Source of the DNA: Microvirga sp052114605
GTDB lineage: Bacteria > Pseudomonadota > Alphaproteobacteria > Rhizobiales > Beijerinckiaceae
Direction: 5' to 3'
Length of the DNA stretch: 64,000 bases
Assembly: GCF_052114605.1 (NCBI RefSeq)
Contig: NZ_JBFRFB010000006.1
Span: 62,001 to 126,000 of the forward strand
The notes below the pieces were generated by a model. It ran no database searches. It was not told the DNA's origin and was given only the letters and a program-made list of their open reading frames with translations. The position numbers were made by a program, and so were the translations under genes. How positions within the stretch are numbered: position 1 is the first letter of the stretch; each line of letters opens with the position of its first letter. This document shows, piece after piece, positions 8,150-17,633 of this stretch.

Positions 8150-8689
8150 TTATTGAAGCGTGCCGTGCCAGATTACGAAGACGGAAGCGCCGCCTGCGAG
8201 GAGAACCAGCGGGTTGAGTTTCGGGCGCCACGCCAGGATCGCCGCCGAGACCCCTGCGACGATCCAGGACAGTACACCCGCACCGGCAATGCGAAAAATG
8301 GCAAAGACACCAGCCAGGATCAGTCCCGCGCCGATAGGCGCGAGACCATTCTCCAGCGCCGTGTGCCAGTGGCGCCCACGATAATGGTTCCACATCTTCG
8401 TCACGCCGTAGCAAAGCAGGGATGAGGGGATGAACAGCGCAAGCGTCGCCACGACGGCTCCGGTCCAGCCAGCTACCTTCCAGCCGAGCAAGGTCACGAG
8501 CATGGAGCCCGGGCCGGGCGCGGCCCTGGCGATGGCGAAGAGATCGACGAATTCCCGCGCGCTGACCCAGTGATAGACCTCGACGGACTGATGCTGGATG
8601 CCTGCAAAGATGCTGGGCCCTCCCCCGATGGAGACCAGGGAGAACGGCACGAAGACGACCATCAGAGTCCAAAGGATATTGTCACGCAT
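8150..8689 (-). CDS. chrA: Chromate transporter, half-size subunit (second)
   Basis: The start was set at the ATG at 8689 (MRDNILW); a longer frame upstream is not family-like. The 179-residue protein is one CHR domain: PFSLVSIGGGPSIFAGIQ near the start, AARAAPGPGSMLVTLLG-type segment in the middle, and several hydrophobic helices. Half-size CHR proteins work as pairs encoded side by side. The gene overlaps its partner at 8682 by 8 nt, indicating coupling. The role is chromate or related oxyanion efflux by family knowledge. Confidence 0.85.
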   Translation of the reverse strand: MRDNILWTLMVVFVPFSLVSIGGGPSIFAGIQHQSVEVYHWVSAREFVDLFAIARAAPGPGSMLVTLLGWKVAGWTGAVVATLALFIPSSLLCYGVTKMWNHYRGRHWHTALENGLAPIGAGLILAGVFAIFRIAGAGVLSWIVAGVSAAILAWRPKLNPLVLLAGGASVFVIWHGTLQ

Positions 8690-9239
8690 TGGACGAAGCC
8701 TTCCACCAGGCATAGGCGACCGACACCGGCGCGAGCCCCAGCACGACCGGTACCAATGGCCATTGCAGAAGGCCAACAGTCACGAAGGTCGCCATCAGGA
8801 TCATGAACGGAACGAGCTTTTTGCTCGTGCTGTAGGCTCCCTTGGCGGCGACGATCAGGAGCAACCCGATGGCAGCGGCAGCCGCCCCGCTCATGGCATC
8901 CTGAATCCACGTCATCGTGGAGAAGCGTGCATAGGCCGTGACGAGCGCGATGACCGCGAAAAAGGGACCGATGATAAGACCGGTGAGAGCGCAGACCGCC
9001 CCCATGGGCCCGCGCAGGCGCTGCCCGATATAGACTGATAGGTTAGTGATGTTCGCCCCGGGAAGGATCTGCGAGAGGGCCAGACCGGAGAAGAAATCGC
9101 CGTCGCTCATCCAACCGCGCTGGGTCACCACTTCGCGATAGACCCAGCCGGAAAGCCCGCCGCCGAAACTGAAAAGTCCCACGCGGAAGAACACGAGGAA
9201 AAGCGATGATAGGGGAACAGGCGCCCGGGTCGGGGACAT
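8682..9239 (-). CDS. chrA: Chromate transporter, half-size subunit (first)
   Basis: The start was set at the ATG at 9239 (MSPTRAPV), giving 185 residues. It shows the CHR-domain hallmark FSFGGGLSGWVYREVV (about 23-38) and LALSQILPGANITNL, followed by hydrophobic helices. Together with the overlapping gene at 8150 it makes a two-gene ChrA. The pair stands alone; a TetR-type regulator fragment just upstream may once have controlled it. Confidence 0.87.
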   Translation of the reverse strand: MSPTRAPVPLSSLFLVFFRVGLFSFGGGLSGWVYREVVTQRGWMSDGDFFSGLALSQILPGANITNLSVYIGQRLRGPMGAVCALTGLIIGPFFAVIALVTAYARFSTMTWIQDAMSGAAAAAIGLLLIVAAKGAYSTSKKLVPFMILMATFVTVGLLQWPLVPVVLGLAPVSVAYAWWKASSNA

Positions 9240-9329
9240 GACGATATTCAGAACTCGAACTTGGTGACTGTCTGGGGATATGCAGGCCAGCACGTCAAGC
9301 GCATCGGGCATTCCCTGCGACACCCTATT

Positions 9330-9521
9330 CTATAGCTTTTGCCGGGTCGCATCCGCAATGGCGGCGAAACTATCTTTATTCCTGGATTGCAGGCCCTGAT
9401 TGGCGAACATGGATACAGCAGCTAGAATGCCTGCGTTGAATACAAAGGAGGTCCTGCCAAGCCGTTCGCGCATTTCAGCACTCGAGGCCGGCAGATAAAC
9501 GATTCTCGCGAACTTTTCCCT
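9330..9521 (-). pseudogene. 3' remnant of a TetR-type regulator gene
   Basis: The 310-bp gap between the chromate transporter and the epimerase gene contains a 63-codon open stretch ending in TAG. Its translation looks genuinely protein-like: EMRERLGRTSFVFNAGILA, then SMFANQGLQSRNKDSFAAIA. This resembles the C-terminal helices of TetR-family ligand-binding domains. The frame closes upstream with TGA at 9522-9524 and no helix-turn-helix half exists, so it is read as a truncated gene. The family call is by resemblance only. Confidence 0.45.
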
Positions 9522-9549
9522 TCATCTATCGCCCTACGGTTTAGCTCCC

Positions 9550-10428
9550 ATGAACCTGTTCGTCTTTGGCGCCGGCTATACAGCCAGCCACTTTATTACC
9601 CAATGCAGGAAAGAGTTCACGACGATTTGCGGCACCGCGCGCTCCAGTGAGAAAGTCCAGGCTTTAGAAGAGACAGGCGTCTGCGCCTATCGGTTCGATG
9701 GCGCCGATCATGATCCTGCTCTGATCGAGCAGCTTTTATCCGCCGATGCGCTTCTCGTCTCCATCCCACCAAGCAACGGGACGGATCTTGTACTGAACCG
9801 TTTCGCGGACGTGATTGCGTCTTCCTCGCGGCTGCGCTGGATCGGATACCTCTCCACCGTTGGCGTCTATGGCGACGCGCAAGGCCGGTGGGTCGACGAA
9901 GACACCGCGCCAAGCCTGGCGACGGATCGCGCGCACCAGCGCATCGAGGTCGAGCAGCAATGGCTGCGCCTTGGTCAGGACGCTTCATTCTCGGTCCAGA
10001 TTTTCCGTCTTGCGGGAATTTATGGCCCAGGGCGCAATGCTCTCCAGCGTGTTCTGGACGGCACGGCCAAGCGCCTTGTCAAGCCAGGGCAAGTCTTCAA
10101 CCGCATCCATGTCGATGACATCGCTCAGGTTCTGATGTCGTCCATCGAGAGGCCGAGCAGAAGCGCGATCTACAACGTGGCCGACGACGAACCAGGGCCT
10201 CCGCAGGACGTCATTGCCTATGCGGCCGAACTCCTCGGATGTGAACCTCCCCCGGAAGTTCCATTCGAGGAAGCTCATCTCCCTCCCATGGCCCACAGCT
10301 TCTACCAGGACAATAAGCGTGTGCGAAACACGCGCCTCAAGACGGATCTCGGGGTGGCATTGCACTATCCCACTTACCGCGAGGGCCTTCAGGCGCTACT
10401 GCCATCGGTTTTGGAGCAAGGCCGTTGA
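9550..10428 (+). CDS. NAD(P)-binding epimerase-like protein (YeeZ-type SDR)
   Basis: The 292-residue protein begins with a short beta strand and the atypical nucleotide-binding motif FGAGYTASHF (residues 6-15). Later it has the YLSTVGVYG segment and the RLAGIYGPGRNAL segment common to NAD-dependent epimerases and dehydratases. The HVDDIAQVLM stretch (about 181-190) is also typical. The YeeZ group has no settled substrate. It stands as a single plus-strand gene after the chromate transporter, with nothing in the context to indicate its pathway. Confidence 0.8.
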   Translation: MNLFVFGAGYTASHFITQCRKEFTTICGTARSSEKVQALEETGVCAYRFDGADHDPALIEQLLSADALLVSIPPSNGTDLVLNRFADVIASSSRLRWIGYLSTVGVYGDAQGRWVDEDTAPSLATDRAHQRIEVEQQWLRLGQDASFSVQIFRLAGIYGPGRNALQRVLDGTAKRLVKPGQVFNRIHVDDIAQVLMSSIERPSRSAIYNVADDEPGPPQDVIAYAAELLGCEPPPEVPFEEAHLPPMAHSFYQDNKRVRNTRLKTDLGVALHYPTYREGLQALLPSVLEQGR

Positions 10429-10614
10429 AGAGGCCGCCCGGCGAGTGTGGCTCGACTATCCCTACGGCCATGGAAGACCGAGCTGGGACTGGGGACAGAT
10501 ATGGTGAGGCAGGTCCGATATATGCATCGCGCCACCAAGTGCACAAGCGCACACCCCTGCAGATGAGAAAATGCCACGGTACACTTCATCGCCGTGGGCC
10601 TATGGAGACAAAGA

Positions 10615-10827
10615 ATGCGCATGATCCTCGCAGTCCTTTGCCTGTTCTGGGGTTCACTGGACGATGTCGCAGCGGAAAGTCTCGATACATCGCAGAAACG
10701 GAAGATAGAACATTATCGGACGCTGCTCGTTGAGCTGGCATCCTCGGATTCGCGCCTGGAAGCCAAAGGCCCGATCGATCTTCCCGAAGGACTCAAGAAT
10801 GCCATTGAGGATTGGACGCGCAGCTAA
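10615..10827 (+). CDS. Small putative secreted protein, unknown function
   Basis: Starting at the ATG at 10615, with GGAGA 6 nt upstream, the 70-residue product has a short Arg-containing N-terminus, a hydrophobic core and an Ala-x-Ala-like site before AESLDTSQKR. This looks like a Sec signal peptide. The mature part, about 50 residues, is charged and probably helical. No family is recognised. A start 21 nt earlier is possible. The ORF is short and could be fortuitous. Confidence 0.4.
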   Translation: MRMILAVLCLFWGSLDDVAAESLDTSQKRKIEHYRTLLVELASSDSRLEAKGPIDLPEGLKNAIEDWTRS

Positions 10828-10863
10828 GGCCCCGCCATCAAGGCGCATCCATCTGCCCCCCAC

Positions 10864-12549
10864 TCAGGAAGAACGATGAGGATCCGTGAGCGCGTCGCCG
10901 ATCTCGTGAACGCGCGGCCCTGCATCGGACATCATCACTCCGGTTTGCCGCTCGATCATCCGGCGGACACTCGGCGGATTGGGGCCTTGATGAAGCGCAC
11001 GAAGCCTCTCGCCGACGAAGGCATCGGCATGCGTCCGGCGCTGGTTGTGCCGCACATATTCCAGCCATGTCGGGCTGTGGTAACGTTCGACCCAGAGCTC
11101 TGGATTTTCAAGGTCCCGCAGCAGCGTCCAGTGGCGCGCGCCATCCCTGCGGCGAATCCGACGCCGCTCTGCCATGATGGCTAAAAATACTCCGGTATCC
11201 GCTTCCCGAATAAGGTACTCGATCGTCACGACGATAGGACCGCTACGCGTGCGAATATCGAGGGCGACATTCGGTTCGGCCCATCGGTTCAATGGATCGA
11301 GATTGAGCGACTTCATTTCCGGAAGGGTGAAATGCAGGCCAAGTGCGGCTCCCGCCAGCAGAACGATGGCCGAGATCAGCAGCGCGTTCGTCGTTCCAAG
11401 GTTCTCAGCAGAGATGCCCCAGATCCAGCTGCCGAACGCCATCCCGCCGAAGGTGGCCATCTGGTACAACGCGAGAGCACGCCCGACCACCCAGCGCGGA
11501 GAAGACAGCTGCACCGTGGCATTGAAGCTGGAGAGCGCCAACACCCAACTGGCGCCGCCTAGAGCCATCGCGGCAAGGCTCATGGCCGCACTGCTGCTCA
11601 CACCCGACACAGCCGCGCAGATGGCGAAACCGACGAAGGCGATGCGCACCAATGCTTCGAGCGACATGGCCTGTCTGAGACGTGCACTGAGGAGAGCGCC
11701 ACCGACGGCACCGGCACCGAATGCACCCAAAAGAAGGCCAAACGTGAACGGTCCGCCCTGGATGAGATCACGGGCAATAAGCGGCATCAATGCCTGAACA
11801 GCGACGGCGGCGAAGCCGAACACGGCTCCGCGCAGAAGAACGACGCCAAGGTTGGGAGACATGGCGACATAGCGGATACCGGCAGCCATTGCGGTCCCGA
11901 GGGACTCCGGAGGCAGGACCCTGGGAATGCTTGCAGGCCGCCAGCGCGCCAGCACGAGGATCAACCCAAGATAACTCATCGCATTGATCGCAAAGGCAGC
12001 AAAGGCTCCCGCCGCCGCGACGATGAGACCACCAAGGGCAGGCCCCACGCTGCGTGCGATATTGAAGCCCATGCTGTTCAGGGCTATGGCGGCCGGCAGG
12101 TCATGGCGTGGCACCATCTCCCCCACCAGTGATTGCCAGGCTGGCCCATTGAAAGCGATCCCGCAGCCGACCAGGAATGTGAAGGTGAGCAGGAGCCAGG
12201 GCGTCACCAGCCCGAGATAGGCGAATAGGGTCAAGGCAACCGACACCGTCAACAGGAAGAGCTGCGCGACGAGCATCAGCCGGCGTCGGTCGAAATTATC
12301 TGAAATGGCTCCCGCCATCAGGGAGAACAGCATGATCGGCAGAGTCATGGAGGCTTGGACCAGAGCAACCATATCCGCAGAAGCGCCGATCGAAGTCATC
12401 AGCCACGCCGCGCCGACCGATTGGATCAGCCCACCCAGATTGGAGGCAAGGCTTGCGAGCCAGACGGTGAGGAAGATGCGATGCCGGAACGGGGACAAAG
12501 ATGAAGCCCCACCCACAAAAGGACCGGTTTCTCGCGATGTATAGCGCAC
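10864..12549 (-). CDS. MFS transporter with C-terminal soluble domain (MFS_3/EntS-like)
   Basis: The 561-residue protein has a 12-helix major facilitator region (residues about 15-415) with the loop motif DNFDRRRLML between helices 2 and 3, and GCGIAFNGPAWQSLVGE. About 140 hydrophilic residues follow, containing WVERYHSPTWLEYVRHNQR. This architecture is typical of the DUF894/MFS_3 group related to the enterobactin exporter EntS, where the tail resembles an antibiotic-biosynthesis-monooxygenase-like domain. It is probably a drug or metabolite exporter. It is the only gene of its transcription unit here. Confidence 0.85.
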   Translation of the reverse strand: MRYTSRETGPFVGGASSLSPFRHRIFLTVWLASLASNLGGLIQSVGAAWLMTSIGASADMVALVQASMTLPIMLFSLMAGAISDNFDRRRLMLVAQLFLLTVSVALTLFAYLGLVTPWLLLTFTFLVGCGIAFNGPAWQSLVGEMVPRHDLPAAIALNSMGFNIARSVGPALGGLIVAAAGAFAAFAINAMSYLGLILVLARWRPASIPRVLPPESLGTAMAAGIRYVAMSPNLGVVLLRGAVFGFAAVAVQALMPLIARDLIQGGPFTFGLLLGAFGAGAVGGALLSARLRQAMSLEALVRIAFVGFAICAAVSGVSSSAAMSLAAMALGGASWVLALSSFNATVQLSSPRWVVGRALALYQMATFGGMAFGSWIWGISAENLGTTNALLISAIVLLAGAALGLHFTLPEMKSLNLDPLNRWAEPNVALDIRTRSGPIVVTIEYLIREADTGVFLAIMAERRRIRRRDGARHWTLLRDLENPELWVERYHSPTWLEYVRHNQRRTHADAFVGERLRALHQGPNPPSVRRMIERQTGVMMSDAGPRVHEIGDALTDPHRSS

Positions 12550-12645
12550 TCGGCTTCGCTCCCCCTTCCTTAACTAGCAGAGCCTGCCTGATTTGCCACC
12601 TCTTTGGATGATCCTTGCTCGAAGACACGCAGTTTCAGGCGAGGG

Positions 12646-13761
12646 TCATCTCTTACCGTCGCCCCTCGCCTCCATCAGGACCTTGATGCTGTCGAGCGAA
12701 TTTGCCACGGCAATGGCATCGTCCCACTCCTCAAGCCGATAGCGGTGGGTAACGATGCCTTTCGAGATGACAAGCCTGCGCGACAAAAGATTGATGGCGA
12801 TGGGGTAGCAATAGGGTCCGAGATGGGCTCCCCGGATATCGAGCTCCTTGCGGTCGCCGATGATCGACCAGTCGATGGTTGCCGGCGCCCCGAACACGGA
12901 GAATTCCACGAAACGGCCGAGCTTGCGAATGATATTGAGGCCCTGCTCGACTCCTGCCGGAGAACCGGTGGCCTCGATATAGACATCGCAGCCATAGCCG
13001 TCCGTCAGGGAACGGACGACAGCCAATGCATCCTGCCCGCGGGGATTGATGACCACATCCGCGCCGAAAGACTTCGCGAGTTTGAGCCTTTCATCGACCA
13101 TATCGATGGCGATGAGCAATTTCGGCGTCTTGAGCCTCGCGACCTGAATCATCATGAGCCCAATGGGCCCCGCGCCTGCGATCACCACCACATCATCGAG
13201 CTGAATGTCGCCCCGGTTGACCGTGTGAATCGCGCAGGAGAGCGGTTCGATGATCGCCGCGTCATCGTCGGAAATGTCCTCGTCGATCTTGTGCACCCGC
13301 GCAGTGCGCGGAATGCGCATGTACTCGGCCATCCCACCATCGGCCACGATACGCTGGAACCCGAAGATATTATGGACCTCACACATCCAGTATTTACCGG
13401 TCCGGCAGAACCGGCATCGATCGCACGGCACGATCTGCTCAGCGATCACACGGTCTCCGGACTTGACGCCGAAATGTCCCTCGGCGCCAGGCCCCAACTC
13501 GTCCACATAGCCATAGAATTCGTGGCCGGGAATGACGGGCGGCTTCACATACGGATTGTCGCCGCCCCAGAACATCTTGGCGCCCGACCAGCATTTGCAA
13601 TCGCTGGCGCATATCCCGCACGAAGCGATGCGGAGCACCATTTCCTGCTCTCCCGGCACCGGGCGATCCACCTGCTCGACGCGGTAATCCTCGGGGCCGT
13701 GGCAGACGATGGCCGTCATTCTGCGATTGGAGCCCTGGGGTTTCTCTTCGGTGACGGCCAT
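12646..13761 (-). CDS. Zinc-dependent polyol dehydrogenase (erythritol/L-threitol dehydrogenase-like)
   Basis: The start at 13761 (MAVTEEK) has a GGCAGGAG site; an upstream in-frame ATG lacks one. The 371-residue medium-chain dehydrogenase carries the catalytic zinc ligands in CGICASDCKC and PGHEF. The structural zinc cysteines are in CDRCRFCRTGKYWMC, and the nucleotide-binding AGAGPIGLMMI follows at about residue 190. It resembles enzymes oxidising C4 polyols with NAD. It is the last gene of the long polyol operon, 52 bp after xylulokinase. Confidence 0.85.
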   Translation of the reverse strand: MAVTEEKPQGSNRRMTAIVCHGPEDYRVEQVDRPVPGEQEMVLRIASCGICASDCKCWSGAKMFWGGDNPYVKPPVIPGHEFYGYVDELGPGAEGHFGVKSGDRVIAEQIVPCDRCRFCRTGKYWMCEVHNIFGFQRIVADGGMAEYMRIPRTARVHKIDEDISDDDAAIIEPLSCAIHTVNRGDIQLDDVVVIAGAGPIGLMMIQVARLKTPKLLIAIDMVDERLKLAKSFGADVVINPRGQDALAVVRSLTDGYGCDVYIEATGSPAGVEQGLNIIRKLGRFVEFSVFGAPATIDWSIIGDRKELDIRGAHLGPYCYPIAINLLSRRLVISKGIVTHRYRLEEWDDAIAVANSLDSIKVLMEARGDGKR

Positions 13762-13813
13762 GTCGAGATCTCCTGCCCTTTGATGTGCTAACAAACCAAT
13801 CCGCTGTGCACTT

Positions 13814-15289
13814 TTAAGATACCGATGCCGCAAAGGATGACTTCAGGTCCGAATACAATCGGCGATACAGAGAGCGTCGGGACACAAGTGCCTCGACCAG
13901 CTCAGGCTCCGGCGCGATGACATGAGAGATAGGCGGCGGCGGACATGCTTCATCGAGACTCACGCCCGACGCCGCAATCCTGCCGAGCCGTGCCGCGCCC
14001 AAAGCCGGCCCCACTTCGCCACCATGGTGATAGGTGAGAGGGCGCTGAAGAGCAGCTGCCAGAATTCGTCCCCACAGTTTCGAGCGCACCCCTCCGCCGA
14101 TAACCGAAAGCCCTCCGATGCCCCCGCCGCTCGCCTCCAGAACATCGAGGCCATCGGCCAAGGCGAAGGCGACCCCTTCGAGAGCGGCGCGCCCCAGATC
14201 CGCTCGCGTCGTCGACCCATCGAGCCCGAAGATGACACCGGATGCAGCCGGATCGTTGTGAGGTGTGCGTTCACCGCTGAGATACGGCAGGAAGACAAGA
14301 CGGCTTTGCACCTTGGTCGCGAGGCCGGCGGCCTCCACTTCCGCAATCAGGGCTGCCTCGTTATCCGCGCCGGAAAGACGGGCGGCGAAAGATAACGTCG
14401 CGGCCGCCGACAGAATGACGGCCATCCTGTGCCACATGCCCGGGATGCAATGGCAGAAGGCATGAACCGCGCGCTCCTGGTCTGTCTTCAAGCGGTCGTC
14501 GGCTACGAAAATCACGCCGGATGTGCCGAGCGAAACAAAGGCCATATCCGGATGCACGACGCCGATGCCGACAGCACCGGCGGCATTATCGCCTCCACCT
14601 CCGGCAACCGGGATGCTTGGCGGCAACCCAAGCAATGCGGCGGCCTGCGAAGACAGCGTTCCAGAAACCTCAGTTCCCTCCACAAGGCGTGGCATGTGCC
14701 GTTCATCGAGGCCGGTCGCGGCAAGCATGTCGGGCGACCATTGCCGCCGTCCGACATCGAGCCACAATGTGCCCGCGGCATCCGACATCTCGCTGACAGC
14801 CTCGCCGGTGAGCATCAGGCGTAGCCAATCCTTTGGAAGCAGAACCCGCGCGGTTCGCTTAAAGATCTCAGGCTCGTGCCTCGCCACCCACAGGAGTTTG
14901 GGCGCCGTGAAGCCGGGCATCGCAAGATTTCCAGTGATCGAACGGCTTTTCGGCTCGCGCTGTTCCAGCTCCCTGCATTCCGCGCCGGCACGCCCATCAT
15001 TCCAGAGAATGGCAGGCCGCAGCACCTGATTGCGATCGTCGAGCAGAACTGCACCATGCATCTGCCCGGATAACCCGATGCCGGCCACAGCATCGAGCGG
15101 GCGACGCGTTTTCAAGCGGCCAACAGCCACTTGGATCGCTTCCCACCACGCCTGAGGATCCTGCTCTGACCAGAGAGGGTGCGGGCGAGACAATGCGAGC
15201 ACAGCCGATGCCTCGTCGATGAGCGAGCCGTCTTCGTCGATGAGGATGACCTTGACGCTGGAGGTGCCTAAATCAATTCCCAGATACAT
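13814..15289 (-). CDS. xylB: Xylulokinase
   Basis: The 491-residue FGGY-family kinase has the phosphate-1 motif GIDLGTSSVKVILID at residues 4-18. It also has the xylulokinase-typical SGQMHGAVLLD (about 75-85), and GGGGDNAAGAVG in the middle. It phosphorylates D-xylulose to xylulose 5-phosphate for the pentose phosphate pathway. In this operon it would receive xylulose from xylitol or D-arabinitol oxidation by the neighbouring dehydrogenases. The length matches full-size XylB. Confidence 0.93.
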   Translation of the reverse strand: MYLGIDLGTSSVKVILIDEDGSLIDEASAVLALSRPHPLWSEQDPQAWWEAIQVAVGRLKTRRPLDAVAGIGLSGQMHGAVLLDDRNQVLRPAILWNDGRAGAECRELEQREPKSRSITGNLAMPGFTAPKLLWVARHEPEIFKRTARVLLPKDWLRLMLTGEAVSEMSDAAGTLWLDVGRRQWSPDMLAATGLDERHMPRLVEGTEVSGTLSSQAAALLGLPPSIPVAGGGGDNAAGAVGIGVVHPDMAFVSLGTSGVIFVADDRLKTDQERAVHAFCHCIPGMWHRMAVILSAAATLSFAARLSGADNEAALIAEVEAAGLATKVQSRLVFLPYLSGERTPHNDPAASGVIFGLDGSTTRADLGRAALEGVAFALADGLDVLEASGGGIGGLSVIGGGVRSKLWGRILAAALQRPLTYHHGGEVGPALGAARLGRIAASGVSLDEACPPPPISHVIAPEPELVEALVSRRSLYRRLYSDLKSSFAASVS

Positions 15290-15310
15290 CGGCTTTCCTC
15301 CTCCATCGCA

Positions 15311-16795
15311 TCAAGCGGGGGTGCCGCTCAAATAACGCTGCAATGTCGCTCGTGTCCCCTCCCGCCATAAGCCGTTGAGGGCAATCCTGAACTGTGATCG
15401 GAATTGGGAGGAATCCGCGAGATCGCCGAAGATATCGCGCAAGGACAGGAATGCGTCCGGGTCATCTTTCGCAGCGAGAGCCGCTGGCGTCACGCGCCCG
15501 GCATTCGGATCATTCAACTCGAAGGCGGCGCCTGCATCCGTCGTTCCCGCGCAATAGCGACACCAGAGTGCCGATTCCAAAGCAAGGCCGGCGACATTCG
15601 CTCCAGCCTCCAGCCTGTCGCGTGTGGAAGGCAGGATGAACTTCGGCTGGCGGTTCGATCCGTCCTGCGCCAAGCGCGGAATAGTATCGCCCACATCCGG
15701 GTTGGCGAAGCGGTTCGCAATGAGCTTGTAGTAATCGTTGAGATCCACGCCAGGCACTGGCGGCACATGAGGAATGATCTCTTCGGTCTCCAGCTTGTCG
15801 AGGAAACCGCGCACGAGGGGATCGGCCATCGCGTCGTGCACGAAGTGAATTCCCAGAAGTCCCGCCGGATACGCGATAGCCGCGTGTCCACCATTGAGGA
15901 TGCGCAGCTTCATCAGTTCGAAGGCCGCCACATGCGACGTGAAAGTGACGCCGACCTCTTCAAGAGCCGGCCGACCTGTGGGGAAATGGTCCTCGAGGAC
16001 CCATTGCCGAAAAGGCTCGCAGAAGACCGGCCAGTTGTCTTTGACGCCGAACCGCTTCTCCAGAATGGATCGCTCTCGATCCGTCGTGGCCGGAGTGATG
16101 CGGTCCACCATGCTGTTCGGAAATGCGACCACCTCGCGCACATGGGCCGCGAGTGCAGGGTCAACCAAGTCCGCAAGGCCAGCGACGGCATCCATCGTCA
16201 CACGCCCATTGTGGGGGATGTTGTCGCACGACATGACCGTGAAAGGAGCCAGCCCCCGATCTCGGCGGCGCTTCAAGGCGGCGAGCAATATGCCGAACAC
16301 GCCTCTAGGCGCATCCATGTGGGAAGCATCGTAGCTGATTTCGGGATGCTCAGAGTTGAAAGTTCCTGTTGCCGGATCGATGCAGTAACCGCCCTCGGTT
16401 ACGGTGAGCGACACGATCCTGATTGCCGGATCGCCGAGGGCGTCGACAACGGCACTGCCATTCTCATTCACCGGCACGAAACCGATCATGGGGCCAGTCA
16501 CGCGGGCTCTGTTGGCTCCAGGCTCCAGCTCGACCACGGTGGTAAGCCAGTCCTGCGGCGCGAGCGCTTGGCGCATAGCCGCATCTCCCTGTCGCACACC
16601 GGCGCCGACAATGGCCCAGTCATGGTCCTTTCCGGCATTGAACAGATCGTCCAGGTACACGGCCTGGTGGGTGCGATGGAAGTTTCCAAGGCCGATATGG
16701 AGAATACCTGCGCGCAAGTCCCCACGGGCATAGCGTGGCCGGGCAACCGTGTCAGGCAAGGATGCGAGATTTGCAAGGGAAAGGGAGCGAGCCAT
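15311..16795 (-). CDS. Mannitol/D-arabinitol dehydrogenase family protein (polyol-specific long-chain dehydrogenase)
   Basis: The 494-residue protein is full length for the UxuB/MtlD long-chain family. The nucleotide-binding region is LHIGLGNFHRTHQAVYLD-like near residue 32, and the family signature KLRILNGGHAAIAYPAGLLG lies around residue 300, containing the catalytic Lys and the Asn and His residues. Members oxidise mannitol, D-arabinitol or reduce fructuronate with NAD. Linked to xylulokinase and pentitol dehydrogenases, D-arabinitol to D-xylulose is the most likely reaction here, though mannitol cannot be excluded. Confidence 0.88.
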   Translation of the reverse strand: MARSLSLANLASLPDTVARPRYARGDLRAGILHIGLGNFHRTHQAVYLDDLFNAGKDHDWAIVGAGVRQGDAAMRQALAPQDWLTTVVELEPGANRARVTGPMIGFVPVNENGSAVVDALGDPAIRIVSLTVTEGGYCIDPATGTFNSEHPEISYDASHMDAPRGVFGILLAALKRRRDRGLAPFTVMSCDNIPHNGRVTMDAVAGLADLVDPALAAHVREVVAFPNSMVDRITPATTDRERSILEKRFGVKDNWPVFCEPFRQWVLEDHFPTGRPALEEVGVTFTSHVAAFELMKLRILNGGHAAIAYPAGLLGIHFVHDAMADPLVRGFLDKLETEEIIPHVPPVPGVDLNDYYKLIANRFANPDVGDTIPRLAQDGSNRQPKFILPSTRDRLEAGANVAGLALESALWCRYCAGTTDAGAAFELNDPNAGRVTPAALAAKDDPDAFLSLRDIFGDLADSSQFRSQFRIALNGLWREGTRATLQRYLSGTPA

Positions 16796-16897
16796 CCGAT
16801 CAGAACCTAACGAGTGAGGACAACGGGATTCATAGACTTTCCGCTGGAGCGCCGAATGCCTAGACGAAAGAGTTTTACTCCGCTTTGCCTCTGGGGA

Positions 16898-17623
16898 TCA
16901 ATTGATCATGAAGCCGCCATCGACAGGCATCGCCAACCCATTCAGCATCGCGGCCCGGTCGCTCAACAGGTAAAGGATCACCTCCGCGACGTCTTCCGGA
17001 TCGGCAAAGCGCCCAAGAGGAATGCGCGAACGCATCCTGCCGGACTTCTCAGGATCGCTCCATGCCTTCGTCGCCATCGGCGTGAGGGTTACTGTCGGGT
17101 TGATCGCGTTCACGCGGATCTGGTGACGCCCCAGTTCGTTGGCCATCACCCGCGTCAGGGCATCGAGCGCGCCTTTCGAGGCACAATAGGCCGCATGATC
17201 AGCAAAGCCGATGAAGGACGAAATCGAAGAGACGTTCACGATGGATCCCGGCAGGCCACGAGCCACACGATCTCGCGCATATTCCTGGGCGACGATCATC
17301 GGCGCGCGGGTATTGACCGCGTAGATCAAATCGAACGTCTCCGTGGTCACATCCAGGAACGGATCGAGAGCCGTCGTTCCGGCGCAGTTCACCAGATAAT
17401 CGACAGGAACGGCGGCAAGCGCTGCCTCACGTGTCGCAACCGCATCCGCCAGATCGACAATGATGGAGCGGCAGCCGATCTCTGCCTCCAGGATATCGAG
17501 ATCTTCCTTAGTACGCGTCATCGCCACCACTTGAGCGCCGTGCTCTGCGAGGCGCCTTGCCGTTGCACGACCGATCCCTTTACCGGCTCCGGTCACTAGA
17601 ACACTTTTTCCTGAAAATTCCAT
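16898..17623 (-). CDS. SDR family oxidoreductase (L-xylulose reductase-like)
   Basis: The start at 17623 (MEFSGKSVLVTG) replaces a longer frame that overlaps the neighbouring gene. The 241-residue classical SDR has TGAGKGIGRATA near residue 10, the NCAG motif, the catalytic Ser in NVSSISSF, and YCASK. The motif order and the CARBONYL-reductase-like N-terminus resemble dicarbonyl/L-xylulose reductases, which interconvert L-xylulose and xylitol. It follows another SDR gene by 10 bp in the polyol operon. The substrate call is inference. Confidence 0.85.
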   Translation of the reverse strand: MEFSGKSVLVTGAGKGIGRATARRLAEHGAQVVAMTRTKEDLDILEAEIGCRSIIVDLADAVATREAALAAVPVDYLVNCAGTTALDPFLDVTTETFDLIYAVNTRAPMIVAQEYARDRVARGLPGSIVNVSSISSFIGFADHAAYCASKGALDALTRVMANELGRHQIRVNAINPTVTLTPMATKAWSDPEKSGRMRSRIPLGRFADPEDVAEVILYLLSDRAAMLNGLAMPVDGGFMIN

Positions 17624-17633
17624 TGATGTTCCC

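Noticed and set aside
12604..13791. 395-codon plus-strand ORF
   Set aside because: Antisense of the polyol dehydrogenase gene; composition is typical of a shadow frame and no family features are present.
15404..16810. 468-codon plus-strand ORF
   Set aside because: Antisense of the mannitol-dehydrogenase-family gene, which has clear catalytic motifs.
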